Shown: piece after piece, positions 25,913 to 33,102 of the stretch | Numbering within the stretch: the first letter of the stretch is position 1 | How the letters are laid out: the number at the start of each line of letters is the position of its first letter | Assembly: GCA_009377535.1 (NCBI GenBank) | Contig: WHTV01000001.1 | Span: 44,421-108,420 of the forward strand | Direction: 5' to 3' | DNA length: 64,000 nt | From: Kiloniellaceae bacterium | Lineage (GTDB): Bacteria > Pseudomonadota > Alphaproteobacteria > Kiloniellales > Kiloniellaceae | Made by a program: the position numbers and the translations under genes | Notes under the pieces: generated by a model | What the model was told of the DNA's origin: nothing | The model's database searches: none | What the model saw: only the letters and a program-made list of their open reading frames with translations

Positions 25913-26018
25913 TCGTCACCCTCGCACTTGATGCGAGGGCCCATGGACGGGCCGGGCGCCTGGCCCGTCGGTAGATTCCGGATCGCGCTCGCTTGCACTC
26001 GCTTGTCCGGGATGACGA
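25913..26018. repeat. Intergenic palindromic repeat element
   Basis: A ~106-bp element between two unrelated genes. It starts TCGTCACCCT and ends GGGATGACGA, an imperfect terminal inverted repeat. Inside are two perfect hairpins: CCCTCGCA/TGCGAGGG (25919-25926/25932-25939) and GACGGGCC/GGCCCGTC (25946-25953/25962-25969). The right end holds TTCCGGATCGCG and a repeated CGCTCGCTTG-like stretch. The layout is that of the dispersed palindromic elements of alphaproteobacterial intergenic DNA. Another short piece (CGAGGGCCCATC, near 26062) resembles part of it. Confidence 0.65.
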
Positions 26019-26095
26019 CCGAAGGAACGACAGAGATCGTGTGAATGCCTTAGGCCTTTGCCCGAGGGCCCATCTCGCGGCGGCAGGCCGGGCTG

Positions 26096-26494
26096 TTACG
26101 GCGCGTCCGCGTCGTGGGTGGCGAAGTCGGCGGGGGCGGTGATCTCGATCAGCTCCAGATCGTCGGAATGGCGCAGTTCGCGGTGGCGGATGCCCGGCGG
26201 CTGCAGCACGCAGGAGCCTTCGCGCAGCACATGCTCGCCGCTGTCTTCATATTCGAAGACGACCCAGCCCCGGGTCACATAGACCATCTGGAATGCCAGG
26301 TCGTGCTTGTGCCAGGCGGCGGGAGACTCCCGCCCTGGTACGGCGCGGATCACATGGGCGCCGAACTGGCCGCCGGTGGCTCCGGCGATGCCGAGATCAC
26401 GGTACTCGAAGAAGGCCCGCAGGCCTTCGCCCACGAACTTGCCGTCATCGGCATGGGAGACGCTGAACGCCTGCCCGCTCCACATCCGGTTCAT
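26096..26494 (-). CDS. Cupin-domain protein coupled to the PNPOx-like gene
   Basis: A 132-residue single cupin starting at ATG 26494; a longer open frame running to 27247 is antisense noise. Motifs are AAWHKHDLAFQMVYVTRGWVVFEYEDSGEH and GSCVLQPPGIRHRELRHSDDLELIEI. The metal-type residues are His (WHKH), Gln and His (GIRH). The ATG overlaps the stop of the upstream flavin-binding protein gene, giving translational coupling. Function unknown; a small-molecule dioxygenase or binding role is possible. Confidence 0.8.
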   Translation of the reverse strand: MNRMWSGQAFSVSHADDGKFVGEGLRAFFEYRDLGIAGATGGQFGAHVIRAVPGRESPAAWHKHDLAFQMVYVTRGWVVFEYEDSGEHVLREGSCVLQPPGIRHRELRHSDDLELIEITAPADFATHDADAP

Positions 26495-27159
26495 GGCACC
26501 AGCCAGCTGGTCTGCAGCCGGCCCTCGTCGTTCCAGGAGAAGTTGGCGCGGCGGTGGCCGTGGGGCGTGAGGAAGAGCCAGTCCATCTGCCCGATGTGGC
26601 AGACCACCACGGCGAAGTTCAGCCGCCCCGCTTCGCTTTCCGTCTCGCTGGGGTCGCGGACCTCGAGCTCGGCGGGCAGGCCGGAGGTCGCCCAGGCCCA
26701 GGGCAGGCCGCGCGGTCCGGAGATCAGGTAGTCGCGGCGCCGGCGCGGCGTCAGTCCGCACCAGGCCGTCTCGGCCAGGCCATCTCGATGATGGATGGTC
26801 GCCGCGGCCTGCACGCGCAGCTGGGTATCGTCGCTCAGCGAGTGGAACAGCAGCGCGATGCGCGGGTCGTTCTGGATCTCGCCGATCTTGCGGCTGCGCA
26901 GGTCGGTGTAGAACCACAGCTCGCGCGCGACAGGATCGACCTTGCGCAGCACCACGGTGCGCAGGGTGCAGCCGAGCCCGGCGTGCGTGGTGGCCAGCGC
27001 GGTCAGGTGAAAGTCGTGCTGCGGGTCGGCGACGCCGTCGGCCAGCAGATGCCAGCATTCGGCCAGCACGGCACCGAGGCGCGGCTCGTCTTCCGAGTGC
27101 CAGATATCCAGCTTGGAACCGCCCAAGGGCCTTTCCCCATGTCGCGCTTTCGCTGCCAC
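26491..27159 (-). CDS. Pyridoxamine 5'-phosphate oxidase-like (FMN-binding) protein
   Basis: A 222-residue split-barrel flavin-binding protein. The PNPOx-like core is seen in FHLTALATTHAGLGCTLRTVVLRKVD, LWFYTDLRSRKIGEIQNDPRIALLFH and LRVQAAATIHHRDGLAETAW. The C-terminal DWLFLTPHGHRRANF is also typical of PNPOx relatives. The frame starts at GTG 27159 without a ribosome site. TTG 27126, which has GGGGAAAGG just upstream, is a plausible alternative start. It is divergent from the EEP-family gene. Confidence 0.82.
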   Translation of the reverse strand: MAAKARHGERPLGGSKLDIWHSEDEPRLGAVLAECWHLLADGVADPQHDFHLTALATTHAGLGCTLRTVVLRKVDPVARELWFYTDLRSRKIGEIQNDPRIALLFHSLSDDTQLRVQAAATIHHRDGLAETAWCGLTPRRRRDYLISGPRGLPWAWATSGLPAELEVRDPSETESEAGRLNFAVVVCHIGQMDWLFLTPHGHRRANFSWNDEGRLQTSWLVP

Positions 27160-27297
27160 TCAGTCTAGAGCCAGCGGCCCCCTGCGCCAACGCTTTCGGG
27201 CCGCCCGACACTTCCGGGGCTGGACTCGCGCCGGGTCGTTCGGGCACAAGCGAAGGGCGGACAGGTTCCTGAAGCCCAACGTTTGCTGGAAGCGACC

Positions 27298-28263
27298 ATG
27301 CGCATCGCCACCTTCAACCTGGAAAGCCTGGACCTGGCGCCGGACGGTGCGGCCGTCTTCGCGCACCGCGCGACAGTGCTCGGGCCGCAGCTCGATCGCT
27401 TGCGGGCCGACATTCTCTGCCTGCAGGAGGTCAACGGCCAGCATGTCGCCGACAGTGCGGGGCGCGAGCTCACCGCGCTGACGCGCCTGCTCGAGGGCAC
27501 CGCCTACCGCAACTTCCACCTCGTGGCGAGCGCCGGCGTGGACGGCAAGGGCGTGGCCGACGTCCACAACCTGATCATTCTCAGCCGCTGGCCGGCGCGG
27601 GAAAGCGAGGCGCTGCGCCATCGGCTGGTGCCGCCGCTGCCCTATCGCTCGCTGACCGCCGCGCCGGCGGAGGCCCGCGACCTCGCTCTGGAGTGGGATC
27701 GCCCGCTGCTGTATGCGGTCTTCGAGCTGCCTTCCGGCGCGCCGCTGCACGTCGTCAACCTGCACCTGCGCAGCCCGCTGGCGTCGCCGATCCCCGGCCA
27801 GAAGCTTTCGGCGCAGTCTTGGGGGTCTTTGGCCGGCTGGGCCGAGGGCTATTTCGCCGCCACGCTGAAGCGCAGCGGCCAGGCTTTGGAGGCACGGCTG
27901 TTGGTCGAGCAGATCTTCGACGCGGAACCCCAGGCGCTGGTCGCCGTCTGCGGCGACCTCAACGCAGGCGAGGAGGAAACGCCCTCGCGCATCCTGCAGG
28001 CGACGGTGGAGGACAGCGGCAACGCCGCGCTGTCCGGCCGCGCTCTGCAAGCCCTGGAGGGACGCCTGCCCGAGGCACGCCGCTTCACCGTGCTGCACGG
28101 CGGGCGCCGGCGTATGCTCGACCACATCCTCTGCTCGGCCGCACTGGCGGTGCGCTGCCGCGGCGTCGCGGCCGACAACGACGGCCTGCCCGACGAGCTG
28201 TCGATGGCCGAAGACGACCCGCGCTCCAACCACGCCCCGCTGGTCGCCGACTTCGATCTGTGA
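27298..28263 (+). CDS. Endonuclease/exonuclease/phosphatase-family hydrolase
   Basis: A 321-residue member of the DNase I-like EEP superfamily. Active-site motifs are all present: ATFNLESL at the start, ILCLQEVN with the metal Glu, VVNLHLRSPL, CGDLNAGEEE with the Asp-x-Asn pair, RRMLDHILCSA, and the final SNHAPLVADFDL with the catalytic His. It could act on nucleic acids or phosphoesters; the target is unknown. The ATG at 27298 has GGAAG upstream. It converges on the glutathione transferase gene. Confidence 0.88.
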   Translation: MRIATFNLESLDLAPDGAAVFAHRATVLGPQLDRLRADILCLQEVNGQHVADSAGRELTALTRLLEGTAYRNFHLVASAGVDGKGVADVHNLIILSRWPARESEALRHRLVPPLPYRSLTAAPAEARDLALEWDRPLLYAVFELPSGAPLHVVNLHLRSPLASPIPGQKLSAQSWGSLAGWAEGYFAATLKRSGQALEARLLVEQIFDAEPQALVAVCGDLNAGEEETPSRILQATVEDSGNAALSGRALQALEGRLPEARRFTVLHGGRRRMLDHILCSAALAVRCRGVAADNDGLPDELSMAEDDPRSNHAPLVADFDL

Positions 28264-28300
28264 GTTCTGCCTTGCCCTGCAGCGGGGAGGAGAAGGTGAG

Positions 28301-29287
28301 CTATGCCGCCTTCAGGGACTCGCGGTCGTGCGGGGCGGCGAAGTCGATGGCCGGGCCCTTGGGCACGATGCCGCTGGGGTTCACCGCCGTGTGGCTGCCG
28401 TAGTAGTGGTGCTTGATGTGGTGCAAGTTCACGGTCTCGGCGACGCCCGGCACCTGGTAAAGGTCGCGCGCGTAGTTCCACAGGTTGGGGTAGTCGACGA
28501 GGCGCCGGAGGTTGCACTTGAAATGGCCGTAGTAAACCGGGTCGAAGCGCACCAGGGTGGTGAAGAGGCGCCAGTCCGCCTCGGTCAGGCGGTCGCCCAG
28601 CAGGTAGCGCTGGCGCGACAGGCGCTGCTCCAGGTCGTCCAGCGTCGCAAAGAGCGCGTCGAAGGCCTCCTCGTAGGGCTGCTGCTCGGTGGCGAAGCCG
28701 CACTTGTAGACGCCGTTGTTGACCTTGTGGTAGACGGCCTCGTTGACCGTGTCGATCTCCTTCCTCAGGTGCTGCGGATAGAAATCGAGGCTCGATCCGG
28801 TGAGGCGGTCGAAGGCGCTGTTGAACATGCGGATGATCTCGGCGGACTCGTTGCTGACGATGGTCTCGCGCAGCTTGTCCCACAGCACCGGCACGGTGAC
28901 GCGCCCGGTGTAGTCCGGCAGCGCCTTGGTGTAGACTTGGTGCAGCTTCTCGGCGCCGTTGACGCTGTCGGGAAGGGTGCCGGGACCGCGCTCGAAGGCC
29001 CAGCCCTCCGCGCCCATGTGCCAGTGCACCACCGAAATTGGGATGATTTCCTCCAGCCCCTTCAGCTTGCGGAAGATCAGCGTGCGGTGCGCCCAGGGGC
29101 AGGCGAGGGAGACGTAGAGATGATAGCGCCCTGCCTCCGCCTTGAAGCCGGCCTCGCCGCCGGGTCCCGCGCTGCCGTCGACCGTGATCCAGTTGCGGAA
29201 GGCGCTCTCCTGGCGTTCGAATCGGCCACCGGACTTCTTGGTGTCGTACCACTTGTCGTGCCAGACGCCGTCGATCAGCAGTCCCAT
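28301..29287 (-). CDS. Xi-class glutathione transferase (glutathionyl-hydroquinone reductase)
   Basis: A 328-residue protein starting at ATG 29287 with GAGGAGA upstream. The catalytic CPWAHRT motif sits in SLACPWAHRTLIFRKLKGLE. Other family features are HQVYTKALPDYTGRVTVPVLWD and the Xi-class C-terminal domain with VYKCGFATEQQPYEEAF, LLGDRLTEADWRLFTTLVRFDPVYYGHFK and the tail HHIKHHYYGSH. These enzymes reduce glutathionyl-hydroquinones to hydroquinones. It is the third gene of a wrbA-pirin-GST operon, 28 bp after the pirin gene. Confidence 0.92.
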   Translation of the reverse strand: MGLLIDGVWHDKWYDTKKSGGRFERQESAFRNWITVDGSAGPGGEAGFKAEAGRYHLYVSLACPWAHRTLIFRKLKGLEEIIPISVVHWHMGAEGWAFERGPGTLPDSVNGAEKLHQVYTKALPDYTGRVTVPVLWDKLRETIVSNESAEIIRMFNSAFDRLTGSSLDFYPQHLRKEIDTVNEAVYHKVNNGVYKCGFATEQQPYEEAFDALFATLDDLEQRLSRQRYLLGDRLTEADWRLFTTLVRFDPVYYGHFKCNLRRLVDYPNLWNYARDLYQVPGVAETVNLHHIKHHYYGSHTAVNPSGIVPKGPAIDFAAPHDRESLKAA

Positions 29288-29315
29288 GGTATTCTCCTCT
29301 TGCTCATCTTTCGCT

Positions 29316-30029
29316 TCAGGCGACGTCGGCGAGCAGGATCTCCGCATCCTCCTCGGCGGTGATCGTCACTTCCTCGATGTCCTCCAGGACCACGCCGTCG
29401 CGCGCGGCGGCGATCTTGCCGTTCACCGCAATGCGGCCGGTCGCCGGCACCAGGTAGGCCTTGCGGCCCGGCAGCAGGGCGTGGGTGACCGACTGGCCGG
29501 CGGTCAGCGTGGCGCCGAGGATGGCGGCGTCCTGGTAGATCGGCAGGGCGCCCCCGTCGCCTGAGCTGGCGTCGTCCTTGCGGCCGGAGGCGAGCGGCAC
29601 CAGTTGGCCTTCGCGCCCGGCCTTGGGGAAACTGCGGGTTTCCCAGCGCGGCGCCACGCCATGCACCGCCGGCTCGATCCAGATCTGGAAGATCTGCGTC
29701 GCCTCGTCCTCCCGGTTGAACTCGGCGTGCATGATGCCGGTTCCCGCCGACATCACCTGCACGTCGCCGGCCGTGGTGCGCCCGGTGTTGCCGAGGTGGT
29801 CCTGGTGCGTGATGGCGCCGCGGCGCACGTAGGTGATGATCTCCATGTCGCGGTGGCCGTGCAGGTCGAAGCCGGTCCCGGGGCGGATGGTATCGTCGTT
29901 CCACACGCGCAAGCTGCCGATACCCATCCGCTTCGGGTCATAGTAGTTGGCGAAGCTGAAATGGTAGCGCGCCGACAGCCAGTCGTTGTCGAAGCGCCCC
30001 AGCCGGTCGAAGGACTTGATCTCGATCAT
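29316..30029 (-). CDS. Pirin-family cupin protein (possible quercetinase)
   Basis: A 237-residue bicupin of the YhhW-type pirins. ATG 30029 has AGGAG seven bases before it. Metal-site residues are in FDLHGHRDMEIITYVRRGAITHQDHLGNTG and GTGIMHAEFNREDE (His, His, His, Glu). Some pirins cleave quercetin with O2. It lies between wrbA (39 bp) and the glutathionyl-hydroquinone reductase gene (28 bp), which suggests a joint role in handling aromatic quinoid compounds. Confidence 0.9.
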   Translation of the reverse strand: MIEIKSFDRLGRFDNDWLSARYHFSFANYYDPKRMGIGSLRVWNDDTIRPGTGFDLHGHRDMEIITYVRRGAITHQDHLGNTGRTTAGDVQVMSAGTGIMHAEFNREDEATQIFQIWIEPAVHGVAPRWETRSFPKAGREGQLVPLASGRKDDASSGDGGALPIYQDAAILGATLTAGQSVTHALLPGRKAYLVPATGRIAVNGKIAAARDGVVLEDIEEVTITAEEDAEILLADVA

Positions 30030-30068
30030 CGTCTTGCTCCTGCGGCGTCGTTCAATCCGGCGCCTGCG

Positions 30069-30671
30069 TCAGGCCGCCAGCTTGGCGGCAATCTCGGCGA
30101 CATGACGGCCCTGGAAGCGCGCCATGGTCAATTCCTTCTCGCTCGGCTGGCGGCTGCCGTCGCTGCCGGCAATGGTGGTGGCGCCGTAGGGCGAGCCGCC
30201 GGCGATCTCGTCCAGGGTCATCTGCTCCTGGCAAGTGTAGGGCAGGCCGACGATCACCATGCCCTGGTGCAGCAGGGTGGTGTGGAAGGAGGTGATGGTG
30301 GTCTCCTGGCCGCCGTGCTGGGTGGCGGTGGAGGCGAAGACGCTGCCGACCTTGCCGACCAGCGATCCCTTCATCCACAGCGCGCCGGTCTGGTCGAGGA
30401 AGTTGCGCATCTGCGCGGCCATGTTGCCGAAGCGGGTCGGCGTGCCGAAGATCACGGCGTCGTAGTCGGCGAGTTCCTCGGGCTTGGCGATCGGCGCTAC
30501 CTGGTCGAGCTTCACGCCAGCTTTTTTGGCGACCTCTTCCGGCATCAGTTCCGGCACCCGCTTCACCGTCACTTCGGTGCCGGCGACGCTCTTGGCGCCC
30601 TCAGCAACGGCCCCGGCCATGGTTTCGATGTGGCCGTAGCTGCTGTAATAGAGGACGAGGACGTTGGTCAT
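30069..30671 (-). CDS. wrbA: NAD(P)H:quinone oxidoreductase, WrbA type
   Basis: A 200-residue flavodoxin-fold FMN enzyme that reduces quinones by two electrons, avoiding semiquinone radicals. The FMN phosphate loop is [20 protein letters not shown]. Further motifs are [24 protein letters not shown] and [28 protein letters not shown] 30671 has AAGGGGAAA upstream. It is first in the operon with pirin and GST. A promoter and a palindrome lie in the space shared with the divergent LysR gene. Confidence 0.94.
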   Translation of the reverse strand: MTNVLVLYYSSYGHIETMAGAVAEGAKSVAGTEVTVKRVPELMPEEVAKKAGVKLDQVAPIAKPEELADYDAVIFGTPTRFGNMAAQMRNFLDQTGALWMKGSLVGKVGSVFASTATQHGGQETTITSFHTTLLHQGMVIVGLPYTCQEQMTLDEIAGGSPYGATTIAGSDGSRQPSEKELTMARFQGRHVAEIAAKLAA

Positions 30672-30761
30672 GGCAGGATTTCCCCTTACTGGCTTAGTTG
30701 GCTTGCTCTCGCTGTCCGCCCGCTGGCGGCGGCGATGAGGGATAGTTAAGTCGTTCTCATT

Positions 30762-30789
30762 TTGATATTAATAGTGAGATTTGGAACAA
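30762..30789 (-). promoter_or_regulatory. Candidate promoter of the wrbA operon
   Basis: On the minus strand, TTGTTC (30789-30784) and TATCAA (30767-30762) are 16 bp apart. The -35 lies inside the 12-bp palindrome at 30785-30796, so a protein bound there would touch this promoter directly. Confidence 0.4.
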
Positions 30790-30796
30790 TATTGTT
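30785..30796. promoter_or_regulatory. 12-bp palindrome, probable operator of the divergent LysR protein
   Basis: AACAATATTGTT is a perfect palindrome in an unusually A+T-rich 60-bp stretch. It overlaps the candidate wrbA -35 and ends three bases before the TTG start used for the LysR gene. It is the best candidate for the LysR binding site between the two divergent units. Confidence 0.55.
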
Positions 30797-30799
30797 TCT

Positions 30800-31762
30800 T
30801 TGAGGAAACAAATACTGGCCCGTCTGGATGAAATGGAGGTCTTCGCGGAGGTGGTCGAGGCTGAGGGCTTCTCGGCGGCGGCCCGGCGCCTCGGCCTCAG
30901 CAAGTCGGCGGTCTCCAAGCAGGTCGGCCGCCTGGAGGACCGTCTTGGCGTGCGGCTGCTGAACCGCACCACGCGGCGGCTCTCCCTGACCGAAGCGGGG
31001 ACCGCCTTCCATGCCGCCTGCCGGCGTGTGCTGGACGAAGCGGAGACGGCTGAGCGCGCGGTCAGCAACCTCGCGGCGGCGCCGCGCGGGCTCTTGAAGC
31101 TGAACGCGCCGATGTCCTTCGGGTTCCTGCACCTGAGTGGCGCGATCCCCGCCTTCCACGCGCGCTTTCCGCAGATCATCGTGGAGGCGGCGATGAACGA
31201 TCGCTTCGTCGATCTGATCCGGGAGGGCTACGACGTCGCCCTGCGCATCGGCGACCTCCGGGACTCCAGCCTCGTTGCCCGCCGCATCGCGCCCTGTCGT
31301 GCCGTGCTCTGCGCCAGCCCCGGCTATCTCGACCGCCGTGGCCGGCCCGCGCGGCCCGAGGACCTCGCCGGGCACGACTGCCTGCTCTACGCCAACAACG
31401 ACACGCCGCGGGAGTGGATGGTGATTGGGCCCGGCGGGCGGCAATCCATCGCCGTCACAGGGCCGCTGATCGCCAACAACGGCGACGTGCTCTGCAGCGC
31501 CGCCCTCGGCGGCATGGGCATCACCCGATTGCCGACCTTCATCGTCGGCCCGCATCTGCGCGACGGCCGGCTGGAGGTGGTGCTGCCCGGCTTTCCGCTG
31601 CCCGACCAGGGCATCCATGCAGTCTACCCGCACAGCCGCAATCTCTCGGTGAAGGTGCGGGTCTTCGTCGACTTCCTGGCCGGTCGCTTCGGCCCGGAGC
31701 CCTACTGGGACGCCGGCCTCGACGCGCTGGCCGCACCGGCGCGCGCAATACGGGGCGATTGA
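30800..31762 (+). CDS. LysR-family transcriptional regulator of the quinone operon (proposed)
   Basis: A 320-residue LysR protein. The N-terminal HTH is LDEMEVFAEVVEAEGFSAAARRLGLSKSAVSKQVGRLEDRLGVRLLNRTTR, followed by the co-inducer domain with LKLNAPMSFGFLHLS and RIGDLRDSSLVARRIAP. The start is uncertain: TTG 30800 sits against a palindrome and lacks a ribosome site, and ATG 30833 would give MEVFAEVVEAEGF, closer to many relatives. It is divergent from wrbA, the classic position for a LysR regulator of that operon. Confidence 0.9.
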   Translation: MRKQILARLDEMEVFAEVVEAEGFSAAARRLGLSKSAVSKQVGRLEDRLGVRLLNRTTRRLSLTEAGTAFHAACRRVLDEAETAERAVSNLAAAPRGLLKLNAPMSFGFLHLSGAIPAFHARFPQIIVEAAMNDRFVDLIREGYDVALRIGDLRDSSLVARRIAPCRAVLCASPGYLDRRGRPARPEDLAGHDCLLYANNDTPREWMVIGPGGRQSIAVTGPLIANNGDVLCSAALGGMGITRLPTFIVGPHLRDGRLEVVLPGFPLPDQGIHAVYPHSRNLSVKVRVFVDFLAGRFGPEPYWDAGLDALAAPARAIRGD

Positions 31763-31987
31763 GGGCGTGGCGCGCGATCTGCGCACTGGAGACTATCGCC
31801 CCGCGCCCGATTGTGTTATTCACCCGACTTTAATGATCCGGCTGATAGACAGACTCCATGATCATCCAGGCCCGACTGCGACGACGACGCTGATCCGCGC
31901 TTTTTCCGCGCGGCCTTCGGCCTGCCGTCAACCTCGGCCGCCCCGTACGACTACGACACCTGGGGCGGCCCGCCTGGAACAGAGATC

Positions 31988-32548
31988 ATGAGCTTCACCA
32001 TCGCGCCCGAGCGGCCGCAAGACGCCGCGCTGATCACTCCCCTGCTCGACCGGACCTTCGGCTTCGACCGCACCCGCAAGACCGTCTACCGGCTGCGCGA
32101 GAACCTCGACCCGCTGCCCGAGCTGTGCTTTTCGGCCATCGATGACGACGGCAGCTTCCTCGCCTCGATCCGCTACTGGCCCATCGAGATCGCCGGCACA
32201 CCGGCCATCCTCCTGGGGCCGCTGGCGGTGGAGCCGGCGCTGCAGGGCCGCGGCATCGGCAAGGCGCTGGTGCGCCACAGCCTCGAAGCCGCGCAGGCGG
32301 CCGGGCATGCCCTCTGCGTGGTGGTGGGCGATCCGAGCTACTACCGCTCCTTCGGTTTCATTCCGGCGTCGGCTCAGGGCCTCTGCCTGGCGGGGCCGGT
32401 CGAGCCGGAGCGTTTCCAAGTGACTGAACTGGTCGTCGGGGCGCTCGCGGGGGTGCACGGCGTCATCGCGCGGGGCAAGGCGGGCTCCCAGGCGCCGGCC
32501 GCGGCCAAGCCGGCCCGCCGGAGGCGGGTTCGCCGCTCGGTCGCCTGA
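31988..32548 (+). CDS. GNAT-family N-acetyltransferase
   Basis: A 186-residue acetyltransferase. The acetyl-CoA loop is in LGPLAVEPALQGRGIGKALVRHSLE, preceded by SIRYWPIEI and followed by VVGDPSYYRSFGFIPAS, the YhbS/PA4026-like pattern. The C-terminus is basic (PARRRRVRRSVA). Its target is unknown. The reading frame continues upstream of ATG 31988 with strong coding bias but without a start codon (see findings). It converges on tspO across a hairpin. Confidence 0.85.
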   Translation: MSFTIAPERPQDAALITPLLDRTFGFDRTRKTVYRLRENLDPLPELCFSAIDDDGSFLASIRYWPIEIAGTPAILLGPLAVEPALQGRGIGKALVRHSLEAAQAAGHALCVVVGDPSYYRSFGFIPASAQGLCLAGPVEPERFQVTELVVGALAGVHGVIARGKAGSQAPAAAKPARRRRVRRSVA

Positions 32549-32554
32549 TGGCTT

Positions 32555-32588
32555 ATACCAAGGGAGGTAAATAATGATCCCTTGGTAT
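32555..32588. terminator. Hairpin between the convergent GNAT and tspO genes
   Basis: A perfect 11-bp inverted repeat, ATACCAAGGGA (32555-32565) and TCCCTTGGTAT (32578-32588), encloses a 12-base A+T-rich loop. It lies between two convergent stop codons, where it could stop transcription from both sides. There is no long T run on either side, so termination is not certain. Confidence 0.45.
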
Positions 32589-33085
32589 TAGGGGTTCATG
32601 CGCCAGATCGCCAAGTTGAGCGCACCGGCGTAGCCGAGCCACAGCAGGTAGGGCAGGAACAGCCAGCCCGCCACCGCGGACACGCGCGAGAAGGCGATGG
32701 TGGTGAGAATCACCGCCAGGAGCAGGGCGCCGAGGTTGACCAGTCCCAGGAAAGGGTCGCGCTGGCCGAAGAAGGAAAACGACCACAACACGTTGATCAC
32801 CAGCTGCCCGAAGAAGAGGGTAAGCGGCAGGCGGGCCTCTCCGCGCTCGGCCGTCTTCCACACCAGCCAGGCGGCGATCCCCATCACGACGAAGAGTAGC
32901 GACCAGGTGACCGGGAAGACGATGTCGGGCGGCGTCCAGCCCGGCTTGGCGAGGTCGCGGTACCAGCTTTCCAGCGCCGGCTCGGTAAAGGCCGCGCCGA
33001 GACGCCCGGCGGCCAGGCAGATGATCACGAAGACGAGCAGCATGATCGGGCTCGTCAGCGGAGCCTTGGACTTCGAGCGGCGCAT
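32588..33085 (-). CDS. TspO/MBR-family membrane protein
   Basis: A 165-residue five-helix membrane protein from ATG 33085; ATG 33124 is an alternative that would overlap the upstream gene. Family marks are WYRDLAKPGWTPPDIVFPVTWSLLFVVMGIAAWLVW (the PxWxPP region), FFGQLVINVLWSFSFFGQRDP and FLPYLLWLGYAGALNLAIWRMN. TspO proteins bind porphyrins and other small ligands and respond to stress. It follows the MoxR module by 17 bp on the same strand and is probably read through with it. Confidence 0.92.
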   Translation of the reverse strand: MRRSKSKAPLTSPIMLLVFVIICLAAGRLGAAFTEPALESWYRDLAKPGWTPPDIVFPVTWSLLFVVMGIAAWLVWKTAERGEARLPLTLFFGQLVINVLWSFSFFGQRDPFLGLVNLGALLLAVILTTIAFSRVSAVAGWLFLPYLLWLGYAGALNLAIWRMNP

Positions 33086-33102
33086 GATGAAGACAGTCTC
33101 GG

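Noticed and set aside
31767-31991. Plus-strand frame of 74 codons ending with an ATGA overlap to the GNAT gene
   Set aside because: Thr/Pro/Arg-rich with no motif. The neighbouring phase in the same interval has the better coding bias, so I treat it as chance.
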